Shown here in pieces: positions 7,807 to 15,628 of a DNA stretch of 64,000 nt. The notes below the pieces were generated by a model. The model was given only the letters and a program-made list of their open reading frames with translations, did no database searches and had not been told where the DNA came from. Positions within the stretch are counted from its first letter, which is position 1; each line of letters begins with the position of its first letter. Where the stretch lies: assembly GCF_024199845.1 (NCBI RefSeq), contig NZ_JANADO010000001.1, positions 8,110,001-8,174,000 of the forward strand. The letters are read 5' to 3'. The stretch is from Bradyrhizobium sp. CCGB12 (GTDB lineage: Bacteria; Pseudomonadota; Alphaproteobacteria; Rhizobiales; Xanthobacteraceae). The position numbers were made by a program, and so were the translations under genes.

Positions 7807-8664
7807 CTAGCGCTCGAGCACCTCTACGTCCAGCGCCGCGACCCGCTCCGCATCGGCCAGCGCCTCGATGGCTGCGATCCGGTCGCCGTTGAAGGTGACG
7901 CGCAGCGCGATGCGCAGATGTCCGCCGAGGATGACAGCAACGCCGATCTCGCCGTCGACCAGCGCTGTCCGCGCGGCCTGGGCGCGGCCCTTGTAGAGCT
8001 GCGCGACTGCATCCGCGCCGCGGATCTCCGGAAGTGTGCCGAGCCGCACCGCGGCGTCGTCGGCACGGAACACGACGTCGGGATCGAGCATGGCGAGCAA
8101 GCCTTCGAAGTCGCCTTCACGCGAGGCTTTGAGGAATGCATCGACGATCCTGCGTTGGCGCGACAGGTCCGCCTCGGGCACCGGCACCCCCTGCACGCGG
8201 CGTCGTGCGCGGCTCGCCAGCTGCCGCGAGGCATCGACCGAGCGTCCTACGATCGGCGCGATCTCCTCGAACGGCACGGCGAACATGTCGTGCAGCACGA
8301 AGGCGAGCCGTTCCGCCGGCTGCAAGGTCTCGAGCACGACCAGCAGCGCTGCGCCGACGGAATCGGCCAGCTCCACCTCGCGCTCCCGCGTCTCGTCGAC
8401 CGGCTCGGGCACGTGCGGGCCCATCGGATCTTCCTTGCGTGACTTCCGCGCGCGCAGCATGTCGAGGCAGATGCGCGCGACCACGGTGGTCAGCCAGCCG
8501 CGCAAATTCGCGACATCTGACATGTCGTAGCGGCTGACCCGCAGCCAGGCCTCCTGTACGGCGTCGTCGACCTCAGCGCGGGACCCCAGCATCCGGTAGG
8601 CGACTGCGCGCAAATGGTCCCGGCTAGCCTCGAACTGCTGGGTGAGAAGATTTTCTTCAGTCAT
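7807..8664 (-). CDS. ECF41-like RNA polymerase sigma factor with C-terminal SnoaL-like domain
   Basis: 285 residues. Region sigma2 spans about 10-75 (LRAVAYRMLGSRAEVDDAVQEAWLR), sigma4 about 115-165 (LQPAERLAFVLHDMFAVPFEEIA...), and a SnoaL-like extension about 175-285 (VDAFLKASREGDFEGLLAMLDPDVVF). This architecture, plus a divergent carboxymuconolactone decarboxylase-type gene, defines the ECF41 group, where the extension rather than an anti-sigma factor controls activity. The Gly-rich DGGGK motif of classical ECF41 proteins is replaced here by DDAA, so the protein may belong to a neighbouring SnoaL-bearing group. The ribosome site GAGGGAA precedes the ATG and overlaps the opposite-strand promoter. 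Confidence 0.9.
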   Translation of the reverse strand: MTEENLLTQQFEASRDHLRAVAYRMLGSRAEVDDAVQEAWLRVSRYDMSDVANLRGWLTTVVARICLDMLRARKSRKEDPMGPHVPEPVDETREREVELADSVGAALLVVLETLQPAERLAFVLHDMFAVPFEEIAPIVGRSVDASRQLASRARRRVQGVPVPEADLSRQRRIVDAFLKASREGDFEGLLAMLDPDVVFRADDAAVRLGTLPEIRGADAVAQLYKGRAQAARTALVDGEIGVAVILGGHLRIALRVTFNGDRIAAIEALADAERVAALDVEVLER

Positions 8665-8665
8665 C

Positions 8666-8692
8666 GGTCACATTCCCTCATCGCGATCCGTC
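8666..8692 (+). promoter_or_regulatory. ECF41-type promoter for the CMD-family gene
   Basis: GGTCACA (8666-8672), a 16-bp spacer, then CGTC (8689-8692) on the plus strand. This matches the published ECF41 pattern TGTCACA-N16-CGTC except for the first base. Its start would lie about 60 nt upstream of the ATG at 8761. It faces an identical-format promoter on the other strand at 8701-8727. Confidence 0.75.
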
Positions 8693-8700
8693 ATGCCCAT

Positions 8701-8727
8701 GACGAAGCCAGTCCGGCCGATGTGACC
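8701..8727 (-). promoter_or_regulatory. ECF41-type promoter for the sigma factor gene (autoregulation)
   Basis: On the minus strand, GGTCACA (8727-8721), a 16-bp spacer and CGTC (8704-8701). The same elements with the same spacing occur on the plus strand at 8666-8692. The -10 elements point at each other with only 8 bp between them, and the predicted transcripts would overlap at their 5' ends. The leader to the sigma ATG would be about 30 nt. Confidence 0.75.
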
Positions 8728-8760
8728 GGAACCTTCTAAATTAGCAAACGGAGACACAAG

Positions 8761-9219
8761 ATGATGCACGCGCGCATGAACCACCCCGTCATGGTCCTGC
8801 CGGAGGCCATGAACCACCTTCAAGCCCTCGGCAATGTCACCAAGCAGGGCCTGCCGGAAAAGCTCCTGGAACTGGTGCACCTTCGCGCCAGCCAGATCAA
8901 TGGCTGCAGCGTCTGCGTGGACATGCATCCGAAGATCGCCCGCAAGCTGGGCGAGACCGATGAGCGGCTGTTCGCGGTGTCCGCCTGGCGGGAGGCGCCC
9001 TATTTCACCGACGCCGAGCGCGCCGCGCTGGCGCTGACCGAGGCGGTGACGCGGGTTGCCGATCGCGAAGACCCGGTGCCGGATGCGATCTGGAACGAGG
9101 CGGCCAAGCATTTCGACGAGCGCGAACTCGCAACGCTCGTGCTTTCGATCGCGACGATCAATGTCTGGAACCGTCTTAATGCGACGATCAAGATGCCGGT
9201 CGGCGTTTGGAAGGTGTGA
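8761..9219 (+). CDS. Carboxymuconolactone decarboxylase/AhpD-family protein
   Basis: 152 residues, all-helical AhpD-like fold. The redox motif is NGCSVCVDMH (Cys49, Cys52, His56), as in alkylhydroperoxidase-type members, so a thiol peroxidase or disulfide reductase role is more likely than true carboxymuconolactone decarboxylation. The ATG is preceded by CGGAGAC. The gene is the classic target of ECF41 sigma factors and carries its own ECF41-type promoter at 8666-8692 opposite the sigma gene. Its physiological substrate is unknown in this group. Confidence 0.9.
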   Translation: MMHARMNHPVMVLPEAMNHLQALGNVTKQGLPEKLLELVHLRASQINGCSVCVDMHPKIARKLGETDERLFAVSAWREAPYFTDAERAALALTEAVTRVADREDPVPDAIWNEAAKHFDERELATLVLSIATINVWNRLNATIKMPVGVWKV

Positions 9220-9240
9220 GTGAGGCGAGCACCGGCCGTG

Positions 9241-9390
9241 CACTCCCTCGCCCCGCTTGCGGGGAGAGAGTGGGGTGAGGGGGAGCCTCCGCAGGGACGG
9301 TGAGAGTTGGACTCGCGGAAGCTCCCCCTCACCCGGATCGCATCTTGCGATGCGATCCGGCCTCTCCCCGCAGGCGGGGAGAGGCGAAGA
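9241..9390. repeat. Intergenic palindromic repeat, family E
   Basis: About 150 bp between convergent genes. Outer arms read CTCGCCCCGCTTGCGGGGAGAG and its near-inverse CTCTCCCCGCAGGCGGGGAGAG, and inner arms are GGGGTGAGGGGGAGCCTCCG / CGGAAGCTCCCCCTCACCC. It is related in style to 11715-11879 and 16399-16551. Confidence 0.65.
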
Positions 9391-9395
9391 GGCAC

Positions 9396-10208
9396 CTACT
9401 CCGCCAGGAACGCGCTCACCACCTCGCCGAACTCCAGCGGGGCCTGCTCGAACATCCAATGGCCGGCATTGGGAATCACCGCCGTGCTGCTGGCGGCGAT
9501 GTGCTCGGCGAGCACGCGCCACATCACCGACAGGCTTCCCGTCGTCGCGCCGCCGCCGATCAGCAGCGTCGGCGTCCTGATCGCCTGCGCATCGGCGCGC
9601 GTGTAGGGCCTGCGCTGCTCGTTGATCTGGCCGAGGAAGGTGAGGGCATTGTCGCGCAGTTGCTGCTTCGCCGCTGCCGGCACGCGCCGCCAGGAGCCGT
9701 CGCCTTCGATGCCTTCGTAGAAGTTCTGCAGCGCGCCCTCGATATCGCCGGCACGGATCATCTCGACCGAGCGGGCCGTGCGTGCGGCCAGCGGCGGATG
9801 CGCGGGCGTGCCTTCGGGCACCGGCAGGCTGGCGTCGAGATCGCCGCCGGGCTCGGCCAGTACCAGCCTGCGCAACAGATCCGGCCGCGCCTGCGCGACG
9901 CGGAAGGCGATGTGGCCGCCGCGTGAGTGGCCCATCAGATCGACCGGGGCGGGCTTGACCTGCTCGATGAAGGCGATCATATCCGCGACATGCTGCGCCA
10001 TCTTGTAGTCGTCGCCGACGGCGTCCCAATGCTCGGGAAAGAAGTGCCGCAGGCTGACCGAGATCACGCGGTGGTTTTTCGACAGCGGGCCCAGCACCGA
10101 ATACCAGGTGCGAAAATCGCCTAGCGTGCCGTGCACGCAGACCAGCGGCGGGCCCTCGCCGACTTCGAGATAGGCCATGTCGTAACCATTGACGCGAAAG
10201 GTCTGCAT
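9396..10208 (-). CDS. Alpha/beta hydrolase, copy 2 of a tandem pair
   Basis: 270-residue hydrolase. The oxyanion segment is VCVHGTLGD (near 23-31), the nucleophile elbow is GHSRGG with Ser95, and the catalytic His lies in PNAGHWMFEQ near the C-terminus. No signal peptide, so cytosolic. It starts 2 bp after the stop of the paralogue at 10211-11029 and is probably translationally coupled to it. The two share long identical blocks (VSLRHFFP, VDLMGHSRGGHI, FRVAQARPDLLRRL, LAEPGG), so they arose by tandem duplication. The substrate cannot be deduced; ester or C-C hydrolases of this type are often catabolic. Confidence 0.88.
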   Translation of the reverse strand: MQTFRVNGYDMAYLEVGEGPPLVCVHGTLGDFRTWYSVLGPLSKNHRVISVSLRHFFPEHWDAVGDDYKMAQHVADMIAFIEQVKPAPVDLMGHSRGGHIAFRVAQARPDLLRRLVLAEPGGDLDASLPVPEGTPAHPPLAARTARSVEMIRAGDIEGALQNFYEGIEGDGSWRRVPAAAKQQLRDNALTFLGQINEQRRPYTRADAQAIRTPTLLIGGGATTGSLSVMWRVLAEHIAASSTAVIPNAGHWMFEQAPLEFGEVVSAFLAE

Positions 10209-10210
10209 GA

Positions 10211-11029
10211 TCAGCTCGCCAGAAAATCCAGGACAACTTCAGAGTATTTTTGCGGCGCCTGCTCGAACATCGGATGCGTCGCGTTCGGGATGATCGCCGT
10301 CTTGGAGTAGGGCACATGCGCGGCCAACGCGTGCAGCACCTTGGGCAGCAGGCCCTTGGTCCGCGCGCCCAGGATGAACAGCGTCGGCATCTTGATTGCT
10401 TCCGCGTCCGTCTTCGAAAAGGGCGGGCGATTGTCGCGGACCTGGCCGATCAGCGTCATCGCATTGTCCCGCAGATTCTGTTTCACCATTGCCGACAGTC
10501 GCGGCCAGGTGCCGGCCCCTTCCAGCGTGTCGACGAAGACGGCAAGGCCCCCGTCGACGTCGCCGGCCGCGATCTTCTCTGCGGAAGCCGTAAAGCGTGC
10601 CAGCAGCGGCGAGGGGCCGCCGACATAGTCGGGATCCAGAGTTGCATCGAGTTCGCCGCCGGGCTCGGCCAGGATCAGCCGCCGCAACAGGTCGGGGCGC
10701 GCTTGCGCCACGCGGAAGCAGATGTGCCCGCCGCGGGAATGGCCCATCAGGTCGACCGGCCCGAGGTCGAGTTTCTCGATGAAGGCGATGACGTCTTGGA
10801 CATGCTGGGCGATCGAATAGGTGTCACTGATGCCGTCCCATCGCGCCGGGAAGAAGTGCCGCAAGCTGACAGCGATCACCCGGTGCCGCTGCGTCAGCGG
10901 CCCGAGCACGCAGCCCCAGATGCGGAAGTCGGAGAGCGAGCCGTGCACGCAGAGCAGCGGCGGGCCGGCTTTGGCTTCGCCCACGTCGAGATAGGGCATG
11001 TCGTAACCGTTGACGTGGAGGCTTTGCAT
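10211..11029 (-). CDS. Alpha/beta hydrolase, copy 1 of a tandem pair
   Basis: 272 residues from the ATG at 11027-11029, chosen because MQSLHVNGYDMPYLDVGE aligns with the first residues of its paralogue; an open frame extending to 11284 is antisense to ogt and unsupported. It has the HG oxyanion loop (CVHGSLSD), the Ser nucleophile in GHSRGG and the catalytic His in IPNATHPMFEQ. It differs from copy 2 mainly in the cap region (about 120-200), the usual site of substrate selectivity, which suggests divergence of specificity after duplication. The two form a coupled minus-strand pair. Confidence 0.88.
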   Translation of the reverse strand: MQSLHVNGYDMPYLDVGEAKAGPPLLCVHGSLSDFRIWGCVLGPLTQRHRVIAVSLRHFFPARWDGISDTYSIAQHVQDVIAFIEKLDLGPVDLMGHSRGGHICFRVAQARPDLLRRLILAEPGGELDATLDPDYVGGPSPLLARFTASAEKIAAGDVDGGLAVFVDTLEGAGTWPRLSAMVKQNLRDNAMTLIGQVRDNRPPFSKTDAEAIKMPTLFILGARTKGLLPKVLHALAAHVPYSKTAIIPNATHPMFEQAPQKYSEVVLDFLAS

Positions 11030-11165
11030 TCTGGGCTCGCGAGGGAATTGGAACTCCTGTGCAAGATTCCCGGAAACCGGGTGGATCGCAACTAATTCCA
11101 AGCCTAGATTTAGGCCGAGATCACAATGGGGGCATGCGACAAGGACGCGAGCCAGGAACCAAGCC

Positions 11166-11708
11166 ATGACCGACCGGCGTTTTGCCCTGTTCGACACCAG
11201 GATCGGCCTCTGCGCGATCGTCTGGGGACCGCGCGGCATCAACGGCACGCAACTGCCCATGGGCGGTGAGCCGAAGATCCGCACCCGTATCCACCAACGT
11301 CATGCCGAGGCGACCGAAGCCGAGCCGACCGCCGAGGTGCGAGAGGCGATCGACCGCATCACAAAACTGCTCGCAGGTGAGCCTGATGACCTCACCGACA
11401 TTCCGCTCGACCTCGACGGCGTGCCCGAGTTCAACCGCGGCGTCTACGAGATCGCCCGCGCCATCCCGCCGGGCAAGACCATCACCTATGGCGACATTGC
11501 CAAGCAGCTCGGCGGTGTCGAGCTGTCGCGCGACGTCGGCCAGGCGCTCGGCCGCAACCCGTGCCCGATCGTCGTGCCCTGCCACCGCGTGCTCGCGGCC
11601 GGTAACAAGCCCGGCGGCTTCTCGGCGAATGGCGGCGTGGTCACGAAGCTGAAGATGCTCGAGATCGAAGGCGCGCTGGTGAACCATACGCCGAGCTTGT
11701 TTGATTGA
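11166..11708 (+). CDS. ogt: Methylated-DNA--[protein]-cysteine S-methyltransferase
   Basis: 180 residues. The suicidal active-site motif PCHRVL carries Cys139, within the context NPCPIVVPCHRVLAAGNKPGGF diagnostic of O6-alkylguanine-DNA alkyltransferases; helix-turn-helix residues YGDIAKQLG lie just before it. It removes alkyl groups from O6-guanine or O4-thymine by irreversible transfer to cysteine. Start taken at ATG 11166 with AGGA upstream; the open frame continues upstream to 11010 only as an overlap with the divergent hydrolase gene. The N-terminal ~60 residues diverge from the E. coli Ogt pattern but keep the overall length. Confidence 0.9.
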   Translation: MTDRRFALFDTRIGLCAIVWGPRGINGTQLPMGGEPKIRTRIHQRHAEATEAEPTAEVREAIDRITKLLAGEPDDLTDIPLDLDGVPEFNRGVYEIARAIPPGKTITYGDIAKQLGGVELSRDVGQALGRNPCPIVVPCHRVLAAGNKPGGFSANGGVVTKLKMLEIEGALVNHTPSLFD

Positions 11709-11714
11709 GGGCTC

Positions 11715-11879
11715 TCTTACCCTCCCCTGGAGGGGGAGGGTCGATCGCGCGCAGCGCGAGCGGGGTGGGGTGATTCCTCCACTCGCGCAGTGTTTCGTGT
11801 GGAGAGATCACCCCACCCCGCTGCGCATTCCGCTTCGCTGCATGCACAGCGACCCTCCCCCTCCAGGGGAGGGTAAGAG
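11715..11879. repeat. Palindromic repeat with perfect 30-bp inverted ends, family E
   Basis: A 165-bp element fills the gap between the convergent ogt and CoA ligase genes. The first 30 bases are the exact reverse complement of the last 30 (beginning CTCTTACCCTCCCCTGGAG), and each arm is itself near-palindromic. A second internal pair, GCGGGGTGGGGTGAT / ATCACCCCACCCCGC, lies inside. It encodes no credible protein. As RNA it would form a very stable hairpin at the 3' end of both neighbouring messages. Confidence 0.8.
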
Positions 11880-11883
11880 GCGG

Positions 11884-13428
11884 CTAAATCTTCGCCGCCA
11901 CCTTCGGCCAATACCTATCGCGCAGATGCCGCTTCACCAGCTTCCCCGTCGGCGTGCGCGGCAGCTCGGCTTCGAAATCGATCGAGCGCGGGCACTTGAT
12001 GGCGGAGAGGCGGGTCTTGCAATAGGCGATCAGGTCGGCCTCGAGCGCCTTGCCGGCGCGGCTCATGTCGTGCGGCTGCACCACCGCTTTGACCTCTTCG
12101 CCCATTTCCTCGTTCGGCACGCCGAACACGGCGACGTCGGCGATTTCGGGGTGGGTGATGAGGACGTCCTCGGTCTCCTGCGGGTAGATGTTCACGCCGC
12201 CGGAGATGATCATGTAGGACTTGCGGTCAGTGAGATACAGGAAGCCGTCCTTGTCGAGGTAGCCGACGTCGCCGAGCGTCGACCAGCCCTTGGCGTTGTA
12301 GGCCTTCTTCGTCTTTTCAGGGTCGTTGTGGTAGGTGAAAACAGGCGCATCGGCGAAATAGACCGTGCCGATTTCGCCCAGCGGCTGTTCCTCGTCGTTC
12401 TCGTCCAAAATCTTGATCTTGCCGACCACGGCGCGGCCGACGCTGCCGCGATGCGCCAGCCAATCCTTGGAGTTGCAGACCGTGACGCCGTTGCCTTCCG
12501 ACCCCGCATAATACTCGATCAGGATCGGCCCCCACCACTCGATCATCTTTGCCTTGACGTCGATGGGGCAGGGCGCGGCAGCGTGGATCGCGCCCTTCAG
12601 CGTCGAGACGTTGTATCTGGTGCGGACGTCATCGGGCAGCTTCAACATGCGTACGAACATGGTCGGCACGAGCTGCGACTGCGTCACCTTGTATTTCTCG
12701 ACCAGCTTCAAGAACTCTTCGGCGTCGAAGTGTTCCATGATGATGGAGGTGCCGCCGAGCACGATCGCCATCATGTTGAAGCGCAAAGGGGCCGCGTGAT
12801 AGAGCGGCGCCGGGGAAAGGTAGGTCGTGTCGGCGTTCATGCCGCACATGTTGGCGCAGAGCACGCGCAGGAACGCGTTTGGCACATCGATCCTGTTGCC
12901 CTCGAACGCCTTCTTGATGCCCTTGGGCCGGCCAGTCGTGCCGGACGAATACAGCATGTCGTAGCCGGCGGCCTCGTCCGCGATCGGCGCCGTCGGCTGC
13001 ACGCCCGCTTCCTTGTCGTAGGAGCGGAAGCCCGGCTGTGGCTCGTCCATCATGTAGAAGATCGGCTCGCCTGGCGTGCCCTTGATCAGAGCCTTGATCT
13101 GGTCGGCGCATTTGGGCGTGGTGATCACGACCTTGGCGCCGCAATCTGCGATGATGTAGTCGATCTCGTCCTGCTTCAGATAGCGGCTGATCGCGGTGTA
13201 ATAGAGCCCGCTGCGTTGTGCGGCCCAGCAGATCTCCATGAAGGCGAGACGGTTCTCCATCAACAGTGCGATGTGGTCGCCGGCCTTCAGCCCGAGCGAG
13301 CGGAACAGTTGCGCGCCCTGGTTCGAGAGCTCGTCGAGCTCGCGATAGGTGATCGCCTTGCCGGTCCCGGCCATCTCGTAGGCGATCTTGTCGGGTGTGG
13401 TCTTAGCGTAGACGGAGGGGTGAGTCAT
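11884..13428 (-). CDS. AMP-dependent acyl-CoA synthetase (FadD-like)
   Basis: 514-residue ANL-superfamily ligase. Core motifs are present in order: the P-loop-like YSSGTTGRPKGI (near 170-181), YYAGSEGNG, the hinge region STLGDVGYLDKDGFLYLTDR, GGVNIYPQE, and the C-terminal catalytic Lys segment RTPTGKLVKRHLRD. It activates a carboxylic acid to acyl-AMP and then acyl-CoA in the cytosol. It lies 161 bp downstream of the thiolase on the same strand, with a palindromic repeat between, and opposite the TetR-led plus-strand acyl-CoA genes, so it probably supplies the substrate of that pathway. Chain type cannot be fixed from sequence. Confidence 0.9.
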   Translation of the reverse strand: MTHPSVYAKTTPDKIAYEMAGTGKAITYRELDELSNQGAQLFRSLGLKAGDHIALLMENRLAFMEICWAAQRSGLYYTAISRYLKQDEIDYIIADCGAKVVITTPKCADQIKALIKGTPGEPIFYMMDEPQPGFRSYDKEAGVQPTAPIADEAAGYDMLYSSGTTGRPKGIKKAFEGNRIDVPNAFLRVLCANMCGMNADTTYLSPAPLYHAAPLRFNMMAIVLGGTSIIMEHFDAEEFLKLVEKYKVTQSQLVPTMFVRMLKLPDDVRTRYNVSTLKGAIHAAAPCPIDVKAKMIEWWGPILIEYYAGSEGNGVTVCNSKDWLAHRGSVGRAVVGKIKILDENDEEQPLGEIGTVYFADAPVFTYHNDPEKTKKAYNAKGWSTLGDVGYLDKDGFLYLTDRKSYMIISGGVNIYPQETEDVLITHPEIADVAVFGVPNEEMGEEVKAVVQPHDMSRAGKALEADLIAYCKTRLSAIKCPRSIDFEAELPRTPTGKLVKRHLRDRYWPKVAAKI

Positions 13429-13453
13429 GGTCGAGATCTCGCAACAAAAAAGG

Positions 13454-13572
13454 TGTCATCCCGACGAAAGCCGGGATCCATAGCCACCGATCCAGATTGT
13501 CGAAACACGATGCCGCCCATGCTCACACGGGCTCCGTCGGTAATGGGTCCCGGCCTTCGCCGGGACGACACC
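13454..13572. repeat. Intergenic palindromic repeat, family D
   Basis: About 119 bp between the thiolase and the ligase. The ends are inverted: GTCATCCCGACGAAAGCCGGGATCC and GGGTCCCGGCCTTCGCCGGGACGAC, each also a local hairpin. This is a common form of alphaproteobacterial intergenic repeat. It would sit within the transcript if the two genes form an operon. Confidence 0.65.
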
Positions 13573-13589
13573 ATCTATGTGGATGAGGC

Positions 13590-14762
13590 CTACAGCCGCT
13601 CCACGATCGTCACGTTGGCCATGCCGCCGCCTTCGCACATGGTCTGGAGGCCATAGCGCTTGCCGCGCTGGTGCAGGGCGTGGACCAGCGTCGTCATCAG
13701 CTTGGTGCCGGAGCCGCCGAGGGGGTGGCCGAGCGCGATGGCGCCGCCGTTGACGTTCAGGCGCGCCGGATCTGCGCCGGTTGTCTTGAGCCAGCCGGTC
13801 GGCACCGAGGCGAAGGCCTCGTTGACCTCGAACAGGTCGATGTCGCCGATCTTCATGCCGGCCTTCTCCAGCGCGCGCTTGGTCGCATGCAGCGGCGCGT
13901 CGAGCATGATGACGGGATCGCCGCCGGTCATGGTCATGTGATGAATACGCGCGAGCGGCTTGACGCCGAGTTGCTTCAGGCCGCGCTCGTTCACCACCAT
14001 GACGCCGGAGGCGCCGTCGCAGATCTGGCTGGCGCTCGCCGCGGTGAGCTTGCCGTTCTCGGCGATCAGCTTAACGCCCTTGATGCCGTCGAGCGTGGCA
14101 TCGAAGCGGATGCCTTCGTCGATGTGGTGGGTGTCCTTGCTGCCGTCGGCGCGGGTGATCTCGAGCGGCACGATCTCCTTCTTGAAGTGGCCGGCTTGCG
14201 TCGCCGCGATTGCGCGCTGATGGCTGCCAAAGGAGTATTCGTCGAGCTCATCCTTCGACAGGCCGTACTTCTCGGCCATCATCTCCGCGCCGGTGAACTG
14301 GCTGAACACGATGTTCGGATATTTGTGCTCGATGCCCGGGCTCTTGTAATTGCCAAAGCCGTTCTTGGCCGGCAGCTGCGACGACAAGCCCATCGGCACC
14401 CGAGTCATCGATTCCACGCCGGCCGCGATCACCACGTCCATCGTGCCGGACATCACGGCTTGTGCCGCGAAGTGCAGCGCCTGCTGCGAGGAGCCGCACT
14501 GACGATCGATCGAGGTGCCCGGCACGCTCTCCGGCAGCTTCGAGGCCATGATCGCATTGCGCGCGACGTTGTTGGACTGCTCGCCGACCTGCATCACGCA
14601 GCCCATGATCACGTCCTCGACCAGGGCCGGATCGACCTTGGTGCGGTCGACCAGCTCGTCCAGCACCTTGGCGGCGAGATCGGCCGGATGCCAGCCGGCG
14701 AGGCGGCCCCCCTTGCGCCCGCCCGCGGTACGCGCAGCGGCGACGATGTAAGCCTCGGCCAT
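13590..14762 (-). CDS. Acetyl-CoA C-acyltransferase (thiolase)
   Basis: 390 residues. The nucleophile Cys89 sits in DRQCGSSQQALH, the His of the ALGHPLGGSG motif is near 345, and the second catalytic Cys376 is in TMCEGGGMAN. It cleaves 3-ketoacyl-CoA with CoA to acetyl-CoA plus a shortened acyl-CoA, or runs in reverse for acetoacetyl-CoA. Length and motifs match degradative thiolases. It is divergent from the TetR gene at 14914 across a 151-bp control region and precedes a CoA ligase on the same strand, so it should supply the last step of the beta-oxidation-like route encoded across the region. Confidence 0.92.
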   Translation of the reverse strand: MAEAYIVAAARTAGGRKGGRLAGWHPADLAAKVLDELVDRTKVDPALVEDVIMGCVMQVGEQSNNVARNAIMASKLPESVPGTSIDRQCGSSQQALHFAAQAVMSGTMDVVIAAGVESMTRVPMGLSSQLPAKNGFGNYKSPGIEHKYPNIVFSQFTGAEMMAEKYGLSKDELDEYSFGSHQRAIAATQAGHFKKEIVPLEITRADGSKDTHHIDEGIRFDATLDGIKGVKLIAENGKLTAASASQICDGASGVMVVNERGLKQLGVKPLARIHHMTMTGGDPVIMLDAPLHATKRALEKAGMKIGDIDLFEVNEAFASVPTGWLKTTGADPARLNVNGGAIALGHPLGGSGTKLMTTLVHALHQRGKRYGLQTMCEGGGMANVTIVERL

Positions 14763-14829
14763 GTCGGTCTCTCCCTGAATTCTTGATTGGGTTGGTTGTC
14801 GGGGGCGGATTTAAGGGGCGCGAGCTCGC

Positions 14830-14849
14830 TTAGTCAATCGATCAATTAA
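14830..14849. promoter_or_regulatory. A+T-rich imperfect palindrome, possible TetR operator
   Basis: TTAGTCAATCGATCAATTAA is centred on ATCGAT with partly matched flanks and stands out from the G+C-rich surroundings. It lies between the divergent thiolase and TetR genes, where a TetR-family repressor would be expected to act on both. The symmetry is incomplete, so this is tentative. Confidence 0.35.
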
Positions 14850-14913
14850 CTCTTGTGATGCGGCGCGGCTTGGGCTTATCTGCGCGCCTCATCAGGCATG
14901 TCCAGGGATCTCT

Positions 14914-15573
14914 GTGGCTACCAGCGTACCGACCAAGCTCCCCAGCGGAAGAAATTCCACGGCAGAGAAATTGCTCGTGGCCGCGAGCGAGCTGATGATC
15001 GAACGCTCCTCGATCGAGATTTCGCTCTCCGATATCGCGCAGAAGTCCGGTGCCAATGCCGCGCTGGTCAAATATCATTTCGGCAACAAGGACGGCCTGC
15101 TGCTGGCGCTGCTCGAGCGCAACGCGGCAACCGAGCTCTCCAATCTCGAATATCTGCTGGCGCAGCCGATCACACCGACAGCGAAGCTGAAGCTGCATAT
15201 CGGCGGCATCATCCGTGCCTATTATCGGTTCCCCTATATGAACCGGCTGATCCATTATCTCCTGCATGAGACCAAGCCGGAATGCGCGGACGAGGTCTCG
15301 AAGTTTTTCGTGGCGCCGCTGCTCGATTTCCACCGCCGCCTGCTCGCCGACGGCGTCAGCCGCAGCGAGTTTCGGCAGACCGATCCCGTGCTGTTCTACA
15401 CCAGCCTCATTGGAGCCTGCGATCATCTGTTCTTCGGCCGGCACGCGATGTCCCGCGCGACCGGCGTCGGCCCGGTCACCGACGAAGTCTGCCGGCAATA
15501 CATCAAGCACATGGAAACGCTGATCTGCGGCGGCATCCTCACGCAAGCCGGGGAAGCCGTTGCGGCCGGATGA
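14914..15573 (+). CDS. TetR/AcrR-family transcriptional regulator
   Basis: 219 residues from a GTG start at 14914 preceded by AGGGATCT. The N-terminal helix-turn-helix (about 30-65: AEKLLVAASELMI ... SLSDIAQKSGANAALVKYHFGNKDGLL) is typical of TetR; the C-terminal half is a helical ligand pocket with the FYTSLIGACDHLFFGRHAM segment. It probably controls the divergent thiolase/ligase and the downstream acyl-CoA genes, with an acyl-CoA or aromatic-CoA effector. It is followed 55 bp later by the SDR gene on the same strand. Confidence 0.9.
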   Translation: MATSVPTKLPSGRNSTAEKLLVAASELMIERSSIEISLSDIAQKSGANAALVKYHFGNKDGLLLALLERNAATELSNLEYLLAQPITPTAKLKLHIGGIIRAYYRFPYMNRLIHYLLHETKPECADEVSKFFVAPLLDFHRRLLADGVSRSEFRQTDPVLFYTSLIGACDHLFFGRHAMSRATGVGPVTDEVCRQYIKHMETLICGGILTQAGEAVAAG

Positions 15574-15628
15574 TCCGGCCAACGCTTCAGAAGTCTAGAG
15601 AAGAAACGCCCAAGGAAAGGTATCTGCG

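Noticed and set aside
14898..14913. ATG at 14898 as the TetR start
   Set aside because: It is in another frame; the TetR frame opens with the GTG at 14914.
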